The notes beneath the pieces were generated by a model that had not been told where the DNA came from, did no database searches, and saw only the letters and a program-made list of their open reading frames with translations. The position numbers and the translations under genes were made by a program. Below, piece after piece: positions 1-8,470 of a DNA stretch of 64,000 bases. How positions within the stretch are numbered: the first letter of the stretch is position 1; every line of letters begins with the position of its first letter. Origin of the DNA: Geminicoccus roseus DSM 18922 (GTDB lineage Bacteria > Pseudomonadota > Alphaproteobacteria > Geminicoccales > Geminicoccaceae); assembly GCF_000427665.1 (NCBI RefSeq), contig NZ_KE386572.1:3658373-3722372 (forward strand), given 5' to 3'.

Positions 1-181
1 GCCGTTGCGCTCGCGCATGATCTTCTGCGCGCGCTCGGCATCGTTCCAAAGGGTCGGGTCCTCGGAGAGCGCGTTCAGCTCGTCCAGGCGGATAAGGGCT
101 TCATCCCAGTCAAAGATGCCTCCGGAGCAGGGTGACACCTTCTTTCAGCTCGTCGGCGAGGTTCGCGATTTCGGCGCGCAT
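1..181 (-). CDS. prfB: Peptide chain release factor 2, N-terminal part (cut by window edge)
   Basis: RF2 recognises UGA and UAA stop codons and triggers peptide release on the ribosome. Only about the first 60 residues are in the window. The zero frame starts at ATG 181 behind a purine-rich stretch and reaches an in-frame UGA as codon 24 (110-112). Skipping one base (T112) restores an RF2-type frame that reads on with [20 protein letters not shown] to the window edge. The UGA lies in the classical programmed frameshift context (see the separate entry), so this is not a broken gene. The rest of the protein, including the GGQ loop, lies outside the window. The divergence from single-frame RF2 genes is known biology for this family. 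Confidence 0.9.
109..124 (-). promoter_or_regulatory. prfB: prfB programmed +1 frameshift site
   Basis: On the coding strand the site reads CGGAGG-CAT-CTT-TGA-C: an internal Shine-Dalgarno-like CGGAGG (119-124), exactly three bases, the slippery CTT codon (113-115), the UGA stop (110-112) and a following C. This is the arrangement of the Escherichia coli RF2 site, with the same three-base spacing. In the known mechanism low RF2 lets the ribosome pause at UGA and slip forward, so RF2 controls its own synthesis. Confidence 0.93.
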
Positions 182-211
182 GGAAATCTCCGGGAAAGGA
201 AAGACGTAGGG

Positions 212-2683
212 TCAGTACAGGCCGTCGCCGGTGACGGGCGGGGTGGCCGGGACGGCGGGCGCCGCCGGGCGGCCCTGGCCCGGCGGGTCGTAGAAGGCGG
301 TCTCGCCGCCCACCACCTCGCCGCTGGCATATTCGCTGGTGGGCGCCGTGCCCGGCAAAAACGCCTCCAGGATCACGTCCTTGGTGCTGGGGCCGGGCAG
401 GGCGCCGGAGGCCGCGTCGATCCGCACCAGCTGCACGCCGGGCGGCACCCGGAACGGGTTGGGCGGCGTGTCGGCCAGCGCCTTCTCCATGATCTCGGTC
501 CAGATCGGCAAGGCCAGCGTGCTGCCGCTCTCATGGTCGCCCATGCTCTTGGGCTGGTCGTAGCCGACGAATACCCCGGTCACCAGGTCGGGGGAGAAGC
601 CCACGAACCAGGCGTCCTTGAAGTCGTTGGAGGTGCCGGTCTTGCCGGCCAGCGGCCGGCCGAGCCTGGCGGCGCTGGAGGCGGTGCCGCGCTCGACCAC
701 GCCGGCCAGCATGTTGGTCATCTGGTAGGCGTAGCGCGGGTCGGTCACCGCCGGGCGGGTGTCCGGCAGAAGCGGCGGCAGCCCGCCGTCATAGGATTCC
801 ACCGCGCAGCCCTCGCAGGCGCGGTCGTCGCGGCGCATCAGCGTGTCGCCATAGCGGTCCTGGATCCGCTCGATCAGCACCGGGGTGAGCTTCTTGCCGC
901 CGTTGACCAGCTCGGCATAGGCCGAGGTCAGCCCCAGCAGGGTCACCTCGTTGGAGCCGAGCGAGCCGGCCAGGAAGCCCTGCAGGTTGCGGTCGATGCC
1001 GAACCGGTGGGCGACGTCGATCACGTCGTCCATGCCGATCGCCTGGGCGAGGCGCACCGTCATCAGGTTGCGCGACTTCTCCAGGCCCAGGCGCAGGGTG
1101 GAGGGGCCGTAGAAGCGCTGGCTGTAGTTCTCCGGCTTCCATTTCGGCTGGTCCGGCCCCTGGTCGACCACGATCGGCGCGTCCAGCACGATCGATGCCG
1201 GGGTATAGCCGTTCTCCAGCGCCGCCAGATAGACGAACGGCTTGAACGAGGAGCCCGGCTGGCGCCAAGCCTGGGTGGCGCGGTTGAAGCTGCTCTGCCG
1301 GAAGTCGAACCCGCCGGTCATCGCCAGGACCCGGCCGGTGTTGGGGTCCAGCACCACCACCGCGCCCTCGAGCGCCGGGCGCTGGCGCAGCGCGAAGCGC
1401 GGCGCTTCGTCCGGCCCGGCGATGTCCTCGACCAGGATCACATCGCCCGCGGCCAGCACCTGGTCGGCGCGGGTCGGCTCCGGGCCGAGCTTGCCCTCGG
1501 CATCCGCAGGGCGCGCCCATTTCAGGTCGGCGGCCTGGATCATGCCCGTATCGCCGTCGGCAAAGCCAATCTCGGCGCGCTCCGCGCCGGCCGCCAGCAC
1601 CACTGCCTTCTGCCAGTTCAGCAGGGCGATGCCGGGATCCACCGTCGCCAGCGCCTCCTGCCAGGGCTGGTCCGGGCCGATGCCGGGCAGGCTGGCCAGC
1701 GGGCCGCGCCAGCCGGTGCGCCGGTCATAGGTGGACAGGCCGCGGCGCAGCGCCAGGTCGGCGATCCGCTGGATCTCCGGCTGCACGGTGGTGCGCACCG
1801 ACAGGCCGCCCTCATAGAAGCCGGCCTCGCCCAGCTCGCCCACCAGCTTGCGGCGGACCTCCTCCAGGAAATAGTCGGCGCTGGCGACGTCGGCCTGGCC
1901 GCCGCGGGCGCGCAGCACGAACGGCTCGGCCCGTGCGGCCTCGGCCTCCTCGGCGGTGATGTAGCCGTCATCGAGCATCCGGCCGATCACGTAGTCGCGC
2001 CGGGCGCGGGCGACCTCGGCGTTGCGGGCCGGATCGTAGCGCGACGGCGCCTTGGGCAGGCCGGCGATGAACGCGATCTCGCCGAGCGTCAGGTCGTCCA
2101 GGGACTTGTCGAAATAATTCAGGGCCGCCGCGGCGATGCCATAGGCGCGATACCCCAGGAAGATCTCGTTCAGGTAGAGCTCGAGGATCCGCTCCTTGCT
2201 CAGGACCCGCTCCATCCGGATCGCCAGGATCGCTTCCTTGATCTTGCGATCCAGCGACATCTCGTTGGTCAAGAGGAAGTTCTTGGCGACCTGCTGGGTG
2301 ATGGTCGAGGCGCCGCGCGGCCGCTCGTCGTTGACCACCCGGCGCAGGTTGTCGATCACCGCCGAGGCCACGCCCTGCGGGTCGATGCCGTGATGGTGCC
2401 AGAAATTCTGGTCCTCGGCGGCGACGAAGGCCTGCTGCATCCGGATCGGGATCGCGTGGATCGGGATCCAGACCCGGCGTTCCTTGGCGAATTCGGCGAG
2501 CAGGCGGCCGTCGCCGGCATGGACCCGGGTGACGGTGGGCGGCTCGTAGGTGGCCAGCTGGCGCACGTCCGGCAGATCCTGGCCGTAGCGCCACCATGCG
2601 TAGCCCAGCACCCCCACACCGACCAGGACCGCCAGCAGCACCAGGTTGAACAGCACGCCGAGCGCGCGCAGGAACGACGTCAA
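212..2683 (-). CDS. mrcA: Class A penicillin-binding protein 1A (transglycosylase/transpeptidase)
   Basis: Bifunctional peptidoglycan synthase anchored in the inner membrane and acting in the periplasm. An N-terminal membrane helix (residues about 10-29) is followed by a GT51 domain with the EDQNFWHHHG motif (catalytic Glu near residue 90) and GASTITQQ, then a transpeptidase domain with SSFKP (nucleophile Ser near 478), an SRN triad and KTGTSN near 678. About 823 residues matches the family (E. coli PBP1a is about 850). I chose the TTG at 2683 because GGAAAGG lies eight bases upstream and the membrane helix follows at once; an upstream TTG at 2776 would add 31 Arg-rich residues but has a poorer site. 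It lies 129 bases downstream of the amidase gene on the same strand, so the two may form a cell-wall operon. Confidence 0.93.
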   Translation of the reverse strand: MTSFLRALGVLFNLVLLAVLVGVGVLGYAWWRYGQDLPDVRQLATYEPPTVTRVHAGDGRLLAEFAKERRVWIPIHAIPIRMQQAFVAAEDQNFWHHHGIDPQGVASAVIDNLRRVVNDERPRGASTITQQVAKNFLLTNEMSLDRKIKEAILAIRMERVLSKERILELYLNEIFLGYRAYGIAAAALNYFDKSLDDLTLGEIAFIAGLPKAPSRYDPARNAEVARARRDYVIGRMLDDGYITAEEAEAARAEPFVLRARGGQADVASADYFLEEVRRKLVGELGEAGFYEGGLSVRTTVQPEIQRIADLALRRGLSTYDRRTGWRGPLASLPGIGPDQPWQEALATVDPGIALLNWQKAVVLAAGAERAEIGFADGDTGMIQAADLKWARPADAEGKLGPEPTRADQVLAAGDVILVEDIAGPDEAPRFALRQRPALEGAVVVLDPNTGRVLAMTGGFDFRQSSFNRATQAWRQPGSSFKPFVYLAALENGYTPASIVLDAPIVVDQGPDQPKWKPENYSQRFYGPSTLRLGLEKSRNLMTVRLAQAIGMDDVIDVAHRFGIDRNLQGFLAGSLGSNEVTLLGLTSAYAELVNGGKKLTPVLIERIQDRYGDTLMRRDDRACEGCAVESYDGGLPPLLPDTRPAVTDPRYAYQMTNMLAGVVERGTASSAARLGRPLAGKTGTSNDFKDAWFVGFSPDLVTGVFVGYDQPKSMGDHESGSTLALPIWTEIMEKALADTPPNPFRVPPGVQLVRIDAASGALPGPSTKDVILEAFLPGTAPTSEYASGEVVGGETAFYDPPGQGRPAAPAVPATPPVTGDGLY

Positions 2684-2812
2684 GTTCTTAGCCTTTCCGT
2701 GCCTGGCGGACGCCGGCAGCGGTCGAACGAGGTCCAAACCGGCGCGGAGACTAGCCGATCCGCCCCGCCGGCTCAATTCCGCTCGCGCCTTCGTGCACGC
2801 GGGCAGGGCTGC

Positions 2813-4141
2813 TCAGTCGTGGCGGGCCTTGAAATAGGAATCCAGCGCGTCGCGCACCGCCCGGGCCACCTTGCGCTGGTGCGCCGGGTCCTTGAGCAGC
2901 TTTTCGTCGCTGGCGTTGGACAAAAAGCCCAGCTCCAGCAGCACGCTCGGCGTGTCCGGCGACTTCAGCACGACAAAGCCGGCGAACCGGCGGGTCCGCT
3001 TGACCAGGCGGGTCACCTTGCCGAGTTCCTGGACCAGATAGTCGGCAAAGCCGATCGAGCGGTTGGTGGCGTCGCGCAGGGCCAGGTCGATCAGGATCTC
3101 GCTGACGATCGGGTCCTGGTCGGTCAGGTCCAGGCCGGACACGATGTCGGCCTTGTTCTCCTTCTGGGCGAGGGTGGCCGCCTCGCGGTCGGAGGCGCGG
3201 TCGGACAGGGTGTAGACCGAGGCGCCGCGCATCTCCGAATTGTTGCCGAGGCTGTCGGCATGGATCGAGATGAACAGGGCGCCGCCGGCCTCGCGGGCGA
3301 TCGCCTGGCGCTGGCGCAGCGGCACCGCCTGGTCGCCGTCCCGGGTCAGGGTCACCCGGTAGCGCCCGGACTTCTCCAGTTCGGCCCGGATCGCCCGGGC
3401 CACCGCCAGGGTGATGTTCTTCTCGTAGGTGCCGCGCCGGCCGATCGTGCCCGGGTCCTTGCCGCCATGGCCCGGGTCCAGCACGATCATCGGCTTCAGC
3501 CCGACCGGTGGCGCCAGCGGGTCGCGGGCCGGCCGCTGCAGCGCGTCGGGCATCGACAGGATCGAGCCGGCGCCGGCCAGCGCCTGCGGCGGCCCAGCCG
3601 GCTGGAGCTTGGGAAAGCTCTTGGGCGTGGGCACCGGCGGCAGGTTCGCCTGGATCACGGCAGGCGGCGCCGGCGGCTCGGGCGGATCCTCGGCGGCGAC
3701 CACCGGCGGCGGGGGCGGCGGGGCCAGGGCCGGCGCCCGGCCGGGCGTCAGGTCGATCACCAGCCGGTAGAAGCGCGAATCGGCGGACGGCAGCAGCAGC
3801 TCGGCCTTGATCACCCGCGCCACGCCCTTGAGCTCCACCGACAGGCTGGCGGCGCCGGGCGAGGTGCTGGTGTACCAGGAATCCACTAGGCCGCGCGGCT
3901 GGGGCAACCGTCCGATCGGCAGGGCCCAGCGCGCCTGCGGCACGATCACCTCGAGCTGGGTGCGGTCCGGCGACAGGTTGGTCTCGGTGGGGACATTCGC
4001 GTCCAGGTCGAGAACGATCCGCGTCTGGGCGTCGCGCATGCCAAAGCGCAGGCCGGAGATCCGGGTCTCCGCGGCCTGGACCGGAAGCGCGGCCAGGACG
4101 AACGCGAGCAAGGCCAGGATGAAACCCAGCGTCGCCAGCAT
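2813..4141 (-). CDS. amiC: N-acetylmuramoyl-L-alanine amidase with AMIN domain
   Basis: Periplasmic amidase that cleaves the bond between MurNAc and the stem peptide, normally during daughter-cell separation. The start at 4141 gives a clear signal peptide (MLATLGFILALLAF, cleavage near ALPVQAAE). An AMIN domain that targets peptidoglycan follows (about residues 30-135), then a Pro-rich linker and an Amidase_3 zinc domain with IVLDPGHGGKDPG (zinc His and Glu region near residue 223), SIHADS and a C-terminal VLLELGFLSN with the catalytic Glu. About 442 residues is normal. An upstream in-frame start at 4321 is possible but would bury the signal peptide. AmiC is a family-level assignment; AmiA/B-type names are alternatives. 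Confidence 0.9.
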   Translation of the reverse strand: MLATLGFILALLAFVLAALPVQAAETRISGLRFGMRDAQTRIVLDLDANVPTETNLSPDRTQLEVIVPQARWALPIGRLPQPRGLVDSWYTSTSPGAASLSVELKGVARVIKAELLLPSADSRFYRLVIDLTPGRAPALAPPPPPPVVAAEDPPEPPAPPAVIQANLPPVPTPKSFPKLQPAGPPQALAGAGSILSMPDALQRPARDPLAPPVGLKPMIVLDPGHGGKDPGTIGRRGTYEKNITLAVARAIRAELEKSGRYRVTLTRDGDQAVPLRQRQAIAREAGGALFISIHADSLGNNSEMRGASVYTLSDRASDREAATLAQKENKADIVSGLDLTDQDPIVSEILIDLALRDATNRSIGFADYLVQELGKVTRLVKRTRRFAGFVVLKSPDTPSVLLELGFLSNASDEKLLKDPAHQRKVARAVRDALDSYFKARHD

Positions 4142-4198
4142 TTTTACACGTACCGGGGCGCATCTTGCGCTTCCGATGTCCGTCCAATGTCTTGGTGA

Positions 4199-4227
4199 TT
4201 GAGACAGCGGATCGATGGTTCTATAGT
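4199..4227 (+). promoter_or_regulatory. Sigma70-type promoter for rne, with a leader of about 357 nt
   Basis: TTGAGA (4199-4204), a 17-base spacer and TATAGT (4222-4227) match the sigma70 consensus at five of six bases in each box. Transcription would begin near 4234, leaving about 357 untranslated bases before the RNase E start at 4591. The region 4142-4590 has no convincing gene on either strand. The E. coli rne leader is about 361 nt and mediates feedback by RNase E on its own mRNA; the similar length here suggests, but does not show, the same logic. Confidence 0.6.
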
Positions 4228-4590
4228 CCCGTGCGTGTGAGCGGATCCGGTGCCGTTCGTCGTGGCCTGCGATCGCTTGCAGCCCGATGCTTCGGATAGC
4301 GCCGATCCCGCCGCATCTCAACCAACAGGCTCACCCGCTGGAGCACTCCCGGGTCGGCCCTCATTTCCTGAACGCAATGCACCACGTTGGAAGCCAGCCG
4401 TACGACGAACCCCGCAGAAGTGCGATGGTCGATTCGTCGGCTCGGAACAGCGTGGCCCCCCTCGTCTCGCAGGCGGCGCCGCCCGCGAGCCAACCCGTTT
4501 CGCGCGCCGGTCGGCGCGCGGACCTAGAACAGCATGTGCCTGGCGGAAGCGCGCGCGCGCCGCGCCGGATGCGTGCGGAGATTCCACTCG

Positions 4591-7284
4591 ATGACGCGAC
4601 GTATGTTGATCGATGCGGGCCACCCGGAGGAGACCCGGGTCGTCGTTCTCAATGACGAGCAATTGGTCGATTTCGATTTTGAATCGTCCACCAAGAAGCA
4701 GATCAAGGGCAATGTCTATCTCGCGAAGGTGACGCGCGTGGAGCCCTCGCTCCAGGCGGCCTTCATCGAGTATGGCGGCAACCGGCACGGCTTCTTGGCC
4801 TTTTCCGAGATCCATCCGGACTACTTCCAGATCCCGCAGGCCGACCGCGCCATGCTCGACGAGGTGGCGCGCGCCGACGAGGACGACGCCAACGGCTCGG
4901 ACGACGACGACGACGACGCCGATCTGGCCCGCAAGCGCGCGCGCCTGCTGCGCAGCTACAAGATCCAGGAAGTGATCAAGCGCCGGCAGATCATGCTGGT
5001 GCAGGTCGTCAAGGAGGAGCGCGGCACCAAGGGCGCGGCGCTGACCACCTACCTGTCGCTGGCCGGCCGCTACTGCGTGCTGATGCCCAACACCCCGCGC
5101 GGCGGCGGGATCAGCCGCAAGATCGAGGACGCCGAGGACCGCAAGCGCCTCAAGGAAGCCGCCGCGGAACTGGACGTGCCGAAGGGCATGGGCCTGATCA
5201 TCCGCACCGCCGGCCAGGAGCGGACCAAGGCCGAGATCCGCCGCGACTACGAATATCTCCTGCGCCAGTGGGAGGACATCCGCGAGACCACGCTCAAGAG
5301 CATGGCGCCGTCCCTGATCTACGAGGAAGGCGACCTCGTGAAGCGGGCGATGCGCGACCTCTACAGCCGCGACATCGAGGAAGTGCTGGTCGAGGGCGAC
5401 GAGGCCTACAAGCAGGCCAAGCGCATCATGACCATGCTGATGCCGTCGCGCTCGCGCCGGGTGAAGCAGTATCGCGACGAGGTGCCGCTGTTCTTCCGCC
5501 ACGGCGTCGAGGACCAGCTGGACGCGATGCACCTGCCCAAGGTCGAGCTGCCGTCGGGCGGCACGATCGTGATCCACACCACCGAGGCGCTCACCGCGAT
5601 CGACGTCAATTCCGGGCGCGCCACCCGCGAGCGGCATATCGACGAGACCGCGCTCAAGACCAACCTGGAGGCCGCCGACGAGGTGGCGCGCCAGATGCGG
5701 CTGCGCGACCTGGCCGGCCTGATCGTGATCGACTTCATCGACATGGCCGACCAGCGCCATGAGCGCCAGGTCGAGCGCCGGCTGCGCGACGCGCTGAAGA
5801 TGGACCGCGCCCGGCTGCAGATCGGCAAGATCAGCCAGTTCGGCCTGCTGGAGCTGTCGCGCCAGCGGATGCGCCCGTCGCTGCAGGAGCTGTCGACCCA
5901 GACCTGCCCGGTCTGCCATGGCCTGGGCGTGGTCCGCTCCACCGAATCCTGCGCCCTGCACGCGCTGCGCCGCATCCAGGAGGTCGGCATCGCCGGCGAG
6001 ACCGCGGTGATGCGCGTGGTGGTGCCGGGCAGTGCCGCCTACTACCTGCTCAACCAGAAGCGCGACGCCCTGTTCCGCATGGAGCAGCGCTACCAGATGC
6101 GGGTGTTCGTCGACAGCGACGACCAGATGATCCCGGGCGAGATCGGCGTGGAGCGCCTGGAGCGGCGCGAGAAGCCGATCGACGTGCCGGCCCCGGTGGC
6201 GGCACCGGTCCTGGAGGAGGAGCCGGCCGAGGAGCCGGAGATCGAAGACGAGGACGAGGAGCTGGTCGAGCGTCCCGCCAGCCGTGGCGGCGACGAGCGC
6301 CGCGGCGAGGGCCGTCGCGGCCGGCGCGGCGATCGCCGCGGCCGTCGCGACGAGCGCACCGAGGACCGTGCGGCGGAAGCCCCGGCAATCGAGCAGCCGG
6401 CCTATCGCGAGCCGGTCGAGGCGGCCGAGGGCGCCGAGGACGCGCCGGACGAGGCCATGGCCGCCCCGGTCGCGGCGGCGCCGTCCGCCGAGGACGGCGA
6501 GGACGGCGGCAAGAAGCGCCGCCGCCGGCGCCGTCGTCGCCGTCGTGGCGGCGATCGCGGCGGCGAGCAGCAGTTCGGCGCCGAGCAGAACCTCGACGAT
6601 TCCGGCGACGAGGGCGACGAGGAAGGCGAGGGCGAGGCGGTGGCCGAGCCGGCGTCCTTCGCCGCGCCGCAGCCGGCCGAGGCCGTGCCCGACCAGGTGC
6701 CGGCCGACAGCCCGGTGGTGCCGCTGCCGGCCGAGCTGGTGGCGCCGCTGCCGGTCGAGGTCCCGCAGGTCGAGGTGAGCGACGAGGAGGACGCGGCCGA
6801 AGAGGTCGCGGCTGCCGAGGAGGCGCCGGCCGAGGCGCCCGCCCCGGAAAAGCCGAAGCGGCGCAGCCGGGCCAAGAAGCCGGTCGCCGAGGCGGCCGAG
6901 GAGGCCCCGGCCAAGCCTGCGGCCAAGGCCAAGAAGGCGCCGGCCCGCTCGCGCGCCAAGGCGGCGCCCGCCGCGGCCGAGGCGGCGGCACCGGAGGCCG
7001 AGGAAAAGCCGAAGCGTCGCCGCGCCCCGGCCAAGAAGGCGGCCGCGCCCAAGGCCCAGCCTGCCGAGGCCGAGGCGGCGCCCGCGCCGGCCGAGACTGC
7101 ACCGGCAGCGAGCGAGGCGCCGGCCACGCCGGCTCCCGCCGCTCCGGAGCCGGCCGCGCAGCCGGCGCCCGAGCCCGCGAACGAGCCGGCCGCTCCCGAG
7201 CCGGCCGCTCCCGAGCCGGCTGCCGCCGAGGCGCCGGCCCGTCCGGTGCGGCGCGGCTGGTGGAACCGGCTTACCGGGAGCTGA
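4591..7284 (+). CDS. rne: Ribonuclease E
   Basis: Endoribonuclease that initiates mRNA decay and processes rRNA and tRNA precursors; scaffold of the degradosome. ATG 4591 is preceded by GGAG at ten bases and gives the usual start MTRRMLIDAGHPEETRV. The S1 RNA-binding domain is interrupted by an Asp-rich loop (about residues 90-111), as is common in alphaproteobacteria. The DNase I-like catalytic core carries the metal-binding Asp in AIDVNSG (near 337) and in IDFID (near 381), and the zinc-link CPVCHG (near 439-444) supports tetramer formation. From about residue 525 to 897 the protein is low-complexity Ala/Pro/Glu/Arg sequence, with Arg-rich blocks likely to bind RNA, ending RRGWWNRL. The 3' end overlaps the convergent aminotransferase by 14 bases. 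Confidence 0.97.
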   Translation: MTRRMLIDAGHPEETRVVVLNDEQLVDFDFESSTKKQIKGNVYLAKVTRVEPSLQAAFIEYGGNRHGFLAFSEIHPDYFQIPQADRAMLDEVARADEDDANGSDDDDDDADLARKRARLLRSYKIQEVIKRRQIMLVQVVKEERGTKGAALTTYLSLAGRYCVLMPNTPRGGGISRKIEDAEDRKRLKEAAAELDVPKGMGLIIRTAGQERTKAEIRRDYEYLLRQWEDIRETTLKSMAPSLIYEEGDLVKRAMRDLYSRDIEEVLVEGDEAYKQAKRIMTMLMPSRSRRVKQYRDEVPLFFRHGVEDQLDAMHLPKVELPSGGTIVIHTTEALTAIDVNSGRATRERHIDETALKTNLEAADEVARQMRLRDLAGLIVIDFIDMADQRHERQVERRLRDALKMDRARLQIGKISQFGLLELSRQRMRPSLQELSTQTCPVCHGLGVVRSTESCALHALRRIQEVGIAGETAVMRVVVPGSAAYYLLNQKRDALFRMEQRYQMRVFVDSDDQMIPGEIGVERLERREKPIDVPAPVAAPVLEEEPAEEPEIEDEDEELVERPASRGGDERRGEGRRGRRGDRRGRRDERTEDRAAEAPAIEQPAYREPVEAAEGAEDAPDEAMAAPVAAAPSAEDGEDGGKKRRRRRRRRRRGGDRGGEQQFGAEQNLDDSGDEGDEEGEGEAVAEPASFAAPQPAEAVPDQVPADSPVVPLPAELVAPLPVEVPQVEVSDEEDAAEEVAAAEEAPAEAPAPEKPKRRSRAKKPVAEAAEEAPAKPAAKAKKAPARSRAKAAPAAAEAAAPEAEEKPKRRRAPAKKAAAPKAQPAEAEAAPAPAETAPAASEAPATPAPAAPEPAAQPAPEPANEPAAPEPAAPEPAAAEAPARPVRRGWWNRLTGS

Positions 7285-8452
7285 GGCCAGGCCGGTCCAG
7301 GATCGGGGCGAGGGCGGCCTGCAGCCGCTCCGCCCCGAGCCGGATCCGCTCGGTGGGGCCGGCGAACGACAGCCGGATCCAGTGCTGGCCGTCCACCGGG
7401 TCGAAATCCATGCCCGGGGTGACGGCGACATGGGCCTCGTGCAGCAGCCGGCTGGCCAGCGTGCCGGCCGGCAGCCCGGTGGCGCGGATGTCGATCCACA
7501 GATAGAATGCCCCGTCCGGCGGCGCGATCCGGTCCAGCCCGATCGCGGCCATGGCGTTCTTGAGGATGTCGCGGTTGTGCCGGTAGGTCTGCACCCGCGG
7601 GCGCAGCTCCTCGTCGGCGTCCAAGGCTGCGGCCGCCGCGATCTGCGCGATGGTCGGGGTGGAGATGAACAGGTTCTGCGCCAGGCGCTCGACCGGGCGG
7701 ACCAGGGGTTCGGGCAGCACCAGCCAGCCGACTCGCCAGCCGGTCATCGACCAGAATTTCGAGAAGCTGTTGACGACGACCGCCTCCGGCTCGACCTTGA
7801 GCACGGTGGTAGGGGACGCCTCGTAGGTGATGCCTTGATAGATCTCGTCGACGATCAGCCGCACGCCGCGTTCCCTCGCCCAGCGGGCCAGGGCCGCCAG
7901 CCGCGCGTCGTCCAGCATCGTGCCGGTGGGATTGGCGGGGCTTTGCAGGACCAGGCCGTCGATCCGGCCCGGCACCGCGTCGAGCTCGGCAGGTGTCGGC
8001 TGGAACCCGTCGGCCGGGCCGGTGGCGACCCGGACCGCCTCGATGCCGAGGCCGGCCATGACGTTGCGGTAGCAGGGATAGCTGGGATCGGCGACCAGGA
8101 CCCTGGCGCCCGCATCGAACGAGGCCAAAAAGGCCAGCACGAACCCGCCGGACGCGCCGGTGGTGACCGCGATCCGGCCCGGGTCCACGGTGACGCCGTA
8201 CCAGTCCTGGTAGTGGCGGGCGATCCGCTGGCGCAGCCGGGCCATGCCCAGGGCCGGGGTGTAGCCGAGGCCGCCAGCGACCAGGGCGGCGGTCGCCGCC
8301 GCCACGGCCAGGCCGGGCGGGCCGCCGCCGGGCTCGCCGACCTCCATGTGGACGATGTCGTGCCCGGCCGCCTCCAGGCGCCCGGCCTCCGCCACGACGT
8401 CCATGACCAGGAAGGGCGGAATGGCGCTGCGCCGCGACGCCGGCAGGCTCAT
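7271..8452 (-). CDS. Pyridoxal-phosphate aminotransferase, class I/II
   Basis: Fold-type I PLP enzyme that moves an amino group between an amino acid and a 2-oxo acid; the substrate cannot be read from sequence. About 393 residues. Visible signatures are GASGGF in the cofactor phosphate loop, SPANPTG (Asn contacting PLP), DEIYQG (Asp/Tyr contacts), SFSKFWSMTGWRVGW (Schiff-base Lys) and a C-terminal WIRLSFAG that supplies the substrate-carboxylate Arg. The family is the aspartate/alanine/aromatic group of class I transaminases. ATG 8452 has GGGAG at a good distance. Only 18 bases separate this start from the divergent M48 peptidase start, and the 3' end overlaps rne by 14 bases. Confidence 0.92.
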   Translation of the reverse strand: MSLPASRRSAIPPFLVMDVVAEAGRLEAAGHDIVHMEVGEPGGGPPGLAVAAATAALVAGGLGYTPALGMARLRQRIARHYQDWYGVTVDPGRIAVTTGASGGFVLAFLASFDAGARVLVADPSYPCYRNVMAGLGIEAVRVATGPADGFQPTPAELDAVPGRIDGLVLQSPANPTGTMLDDARLAALARWARERGVRLIVDEIYQGITYEASPTTVLKVEPEAVVVNSFSKFWSMTGWRVGWLVLPEPLVRPVERLAQNLFISTPTIAQIAAAAALDADEELRPRVQTYRHNRDILKNAMAAIGLDRIAPPDGAFYLWIDIRATGLPAGTLASRLLHEAHVAVTPGMDFDPVDGQHWIRLSFAGPTERIRLGAERLQAALAPILDRPGLSSR

Positions 8453-8470
8453 CGATGGGTCTCCCGGCAC

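Noticed and set aside
5-3889. A 1,294-codon open frame on the plus strand, and another of 1,037 codons at 4318-7431 on the minus strand
   Set aside because: Both are antisense to strongly supported genes (PBP1A/amidase and RNase E), have the skewed Arg/Ala/Gly/His composition of shadow frames in GC-rich DNA and match no family I know.
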